Shown: positions 61,046-64,000 of the stretch, in pieces
Numbering within the stretch: the stretch's first letter is position 1
Layout: each line of letters opens with the position of its first letter
Source: Raphanus sativus
Lineage: Eukaryota; Streptophyta; Magnoliopsida; Brassicales; Brassicaceae
DNA: 64,000 bases
Assembly: GCF_000801105.2 (NCBI RefSeq)
Contig: NC_079516.1
Span: forward strand, 9,610,001 to 9,674,000
Direction of reading: 5' to 3'
Notes under the pieces: generated by a model
Seen by the model: the letters and a program-made list of their open reading frames with translations, nothing else
The model's database searches: none
Told to the model about the DNA's origin: nothing
Position numbers and translations under genes: made by a program

Positions 61046-62126
61046 GCAACTCTGATATGTTTGTCTTCTTACGACATGGTTATCAGAATGTTGTAGAAGA
61101 TTTCATTGTTCTTTTGATGTTTACTTCTGCAATGTACTTTCTACTATATGTTTATGGAACCTTTCTTAGCTTCATTTTCTTTGCTATTGTTTCTCTTGAC
61201 ATTATAAAGGCGAATCTTCACCCGCCATCGTATGTATTCATCATTTACGTTTGGTGTTTTAGTAAGTATTTTCTAAATCTATAACCCTCTACCTGGGTTA
61301 GAGGCTTCAATCTTAGAACTTAACTCTGAAACCTCTTCCTGAGCTAGAGGCTTTTCTGTTATAAACCTAACTCTAAAATCTCTCCCTTTTTCTCTTCGAC
61401 GGCTCCGTTAAACACAACAGTGCTCAGAGTCTCGGACGAACCGAATCGCCGAGCAATCCTTCTCTCACCTCTCACTCTCTACCCTCGTCTCGCCGTTCGC
61501 TCGCATCTCGCACTTCCCAACTGGTTCGTCCTCTCACTCCTTAACTCTGTTTTTTCGCTATCATCTCGAGAAGTTTGTGGTTGATTCTAGCTTAGGGTTT
61601 TACTCGAGTTCAAGCTAGCTCAAGTTTGTAGATGTAGATGATTCGCGAGCTTAGAGTTTTTCTCTAGTCCAAGTTACCTTTGGTTTCTAATTTGATTAGA
61701 GCTTGGGGTTTTGCCTGGTACTCTCACAGACGCTTTGGTAAACTACGATAGGATCCTTCGTTTCCGTTTATGGCGATTGTGCTTACCGTTTTGATTGTTA
61801 GCTCGTTTTTACGCCTTGATGTTGTGGTGATAGCGTCTGGGTTTCATGTCTTACGCTGCATTACTCCTTAGCATTTTTTTCCAGATCCGAGAATTGTTTT
61901 TTTTTTTGTATATTTAAGTGTTAATGTTTTTATAGTACTAGGGGGGGGGGGAGTTAGTGGCTCTTGGGTTTCAGATGAAATGAAAAACGTTGCAGCTTTC
62001 TTATGAACAAGCTAGCTTTTGTTGTGTTGTTCTGATTTGAGTTTGAGGCATTTTATGTTTATAGTTTATCTGCGCTAGAGAATTCGCATTTCTGATGGGA
62101 TTCTTTTTGACAGGTTTACATTAAAG
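61046..62126 (+). promoter_or_regulatory. Intergenic region and 5' UTR of the U5 GTPase gene
   Basis: First the TOL2 3' UTR, then a probable promoter near 61290-61440. The CT-rich leader (61380-61520) leads into a likely 5'-UTR intron with donor CTGGTTCGTC near 61521 or nearby and acceptor TTTTTGACAG ending at 62113. The intron contains TTAGGGTTT (61592-61600, a telo-box in reverse) and a run of about ten G near 61942. No other gene. Confidence 0.5.
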
Positions 62127-64000
62127 ATGGATGATAGCTTGTATGATGAGTTTGGTAACTACATTGGACCTGAGATCGAGTCCGACAGAGAGAGTGATGA
62201 CGAAATAGAAGACGAGGAGTTCCAGGATAAGCAGCCTGAAGAGGATGGATCAGATGGAGAGCGTGGGCCTGGGGGTTCTAACGGATGGATCACCACGATC
62301 AATGACGTGGAGATGGATAACCAGATTGTTCTCCCTGAGGATAAGAAGTACTATCCTACCGCGGAGGAAGTCTACGGGGAGGACGTTGAGACGTTAGTCA
62401 TGGATGAGGATGAGCAGCCTCTCGAGATGCCGATTATCAAACCTGTCAGAGATGTCAGATTCGAGGTTGGGGTGAAGGATTCCACGACTTACGTGTCAAC
62501 GCAGTTTCTCGTCGGCCTCATGTCTAATCCAGCGCTTATGAGGAATGTTGCTCTTGTGGGTCATATACAGCATGGGAAAACTGTCTTCATGGATATGTTG
62601 GTAGAGCAGACGCACCATATGTCTACTTTTAATGCTAAGAACGAGAAGCACATGAAGTATACAGATACAAGAGTTGATGAGCAGGAGAGGAACATTTCGA
62701 TCAAGGCGGTTCCGATGTCGCTTGTCCTTGAGGACAGCAGGTCTAAATCATATCTGTGCAATGTCATAGATACTCCGGGTCATGTGAATTTCTCTGATGA
62801 AATGACTGCTTCTCTAAGACTCTCTGATGGTGCTGTTCTAATTGTTGACGCTGCTGAAGGAGTGATGGTAAGTGTTTGCTTTTTTTTTAAAGCTAAAGTT
62901 GTTATTTGAAATTTGTTACTTGTATTAACGATATGTCTTTCTTTAGGTGAACACTGAGAGGGCTATAAGACATGCAATCCAGGACCATCTTCCTATTGTT
63001 GTTGTGATCAACAAGGTACGTTTCCATGCTATCTTTAATTTGTAAATTTGAGATGCGTTGTGAGATTTATATTTCTATACAGTCTACTTGACCTTTGCAA
63101 TATGTCGATTTTGTTCTCCATCAGGTTGACAGGCTTATTACCGAGCTCAAACTACCTCCAAGGGATGCTTATTACAAGCTGAGGCATACAATTGAAGTCA
63201 TTAATAACCACATATCTGCTGCTTCGACGACTGCTGGAAACTTGCCCCTTATAGACCCTGCAGCTGGAAACGTGTGCTTTGCCAGTGGTACTGCCGGATG
63301 GTCCTTCACTCTGCAGTCTTTTGCTAAACTGTATTCGAAGCTTCATGGGGTGGACATGGACGTGGATAAGTTTGCATCTAAGCTTTGGGGAGATGTGTAT
63401 TATCACCCTGATACTCGGGCGTTCAAGAGAAGTCCTCCAGTAGGTGGTGGGGAAAGAGCATTTGTTCAGTTTATTCTAGAGCCTCTATACAAGATATACA
63501 GTCAAGTGATAGGTGAGCATAAGAAGAGTGTAGAGACCACCCTTGCAGAACTGGGAGTGACCCTGAGTAATAGTGCATATAAGCTGAACGTCAGACCTCT
63601 ACTTAGGTTAGCCTGTAGCTCAGTCTTTGGTTCGTCATCAGGCTTCACTGATATGTTGGTAAAGCACATTCCTTCTCCCAAAGAGGCTGCAGCTAGGAAA
63701 GTGGACCACGCATACACTGGACCCAAAGATTCTGCCATTTATGAAGCAATGGTAGAATGTGATCCGTCTGGACCTCTCATGGTTAATGTGACAAAGCTAT
63801 ACCCCAAATCAGATACTAGTGTGTTTGATGTATTCGGAAGAGTTTACAGCGGTACACTTCAAACAGGGCAAAGCGTACGTGTACTTGGAGAAGGGTATTC
63901 ACCTGAAGATGAAGAGGACATGACTATCAAAGAGGTGACCAAGCTGTGGATATACCAAGCGAGGTATAGGATTCCTGTAAGCAGTGCCCCTCCCGGTTCA
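62127..64000 (+). CDS. CLO: U5 snRNP GTPase Snu114/EFTUD2-like (partial, 5' part)
   Basis: EF-2-like GTPase of the U5 snRNP that controls spliceosome activation and disassembly in the nucleus; Arabidopsis CLOTHO/GFA1/MEE5 (At1g06220). Exons seen: 62127-62867, 62947-63015 and 63125 to the window edge, 562 residues in frame, of about 990 expected. The acidic N-terminus MDDSLYDEFGNYIGPEIESD is diagnostic and separates it from cytosolic EF-2. GTPase motifs: G1 GHIQHGKT (residues about 144-151; EF-2 has GHVDHGKS), G3 DTPGH, G4 NKVD. Domain II starts near GPLMVNVTKLYP. The gene continues beyond 64000. Same strand as TOL2, start codons 2.4 kb apart. Confidence 0.94.

Overview
This is a stretch of plant nuclear DNA from the mustard family, most likely Brassica or a close relative. 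The genes are intron-rich and AT-flanked with GT-AG splicing, and their proteins are close to Arabidopsis thaliana proteins I know. Their order also matches two Arabidopsis chromosome 1 neighbourhoods (recalled from memory, not searched). About two thirds of the window is transposon-derived or plain AT-rich spacer. There are two 100-N assembly gaps (3757-3856 and 10714-10813).

Layout. 1-7260 is a repeat zone: three Helitron-like 3' ends occur in the first 11.4 kb, one of them closing an intact Helitron (2694-3679), with a Mutator-like fold-back nested in a small hAT element (550-2055), a SINE and a PIF/Harbinger MITE. 7260-14810 holds two tandem copies of a cytosolic ribosomal protein L3 gene (RPL3B type). 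17406-17627 is a RALF-like signalling peptide. 18281-20951 contains a hAT-like MITE and a decayed Athila-type Gypsy integrase. 20952-30830 is a structurally complete 9.9-kb CACTA (En/Spm) transposon on the minus strand: a damaged TNPD-type transposase, a TNPA-like gene with three repeats of one module, and a small extra ORF. 30854-36852 is another transposon patchwork (CACTA ends, a hAT element, a 160-bp tandem repeat, a SINE, a Harbinger MITE). 37937-49687 is gene-rich: MLO6-type MLO protein, LHCA3 (photosystem I antenna), an S-domain receptor kinase and an F-box/FBD protein. 50000-51455 is a hAT relic with a BED finger. 53596-53756 is the 5' scrap of a second S-domain kinase, cut by an intact 5.35-kb Ty3/Gypsy chromovirus-type retrotransposon (53757-59108). 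59700-64000 holds a TOM1-like VHS/GAT protein (TOL2 type) and the 5' part of the U5 snRNP GTPase gene (Snu114/CLO type, running off the window).

How it fits together. RPL3B, RALF, MLO6, LHCA3, S-domain kinase and F-box follow the order of Arabidopsis At1g61.3-61.6 (reversed), while TOL2 and CLO are neighbours at At1g06.2. The join falls exactly at the Gypsy retrotransposon, whose two LTRs look identical but whose flanking 5-bp sequences do not match. That is the most interesting point in the window: either a rearrangement through recombination between retroelement copies or an assembly misjoin. The genes are otherwise unrelated in function (translation, peptide signalling, mildew susceptibility, photosynthesis, surface recognition, ubiquitin-dependent sorting, splicing), as expected for a plant chromosome.
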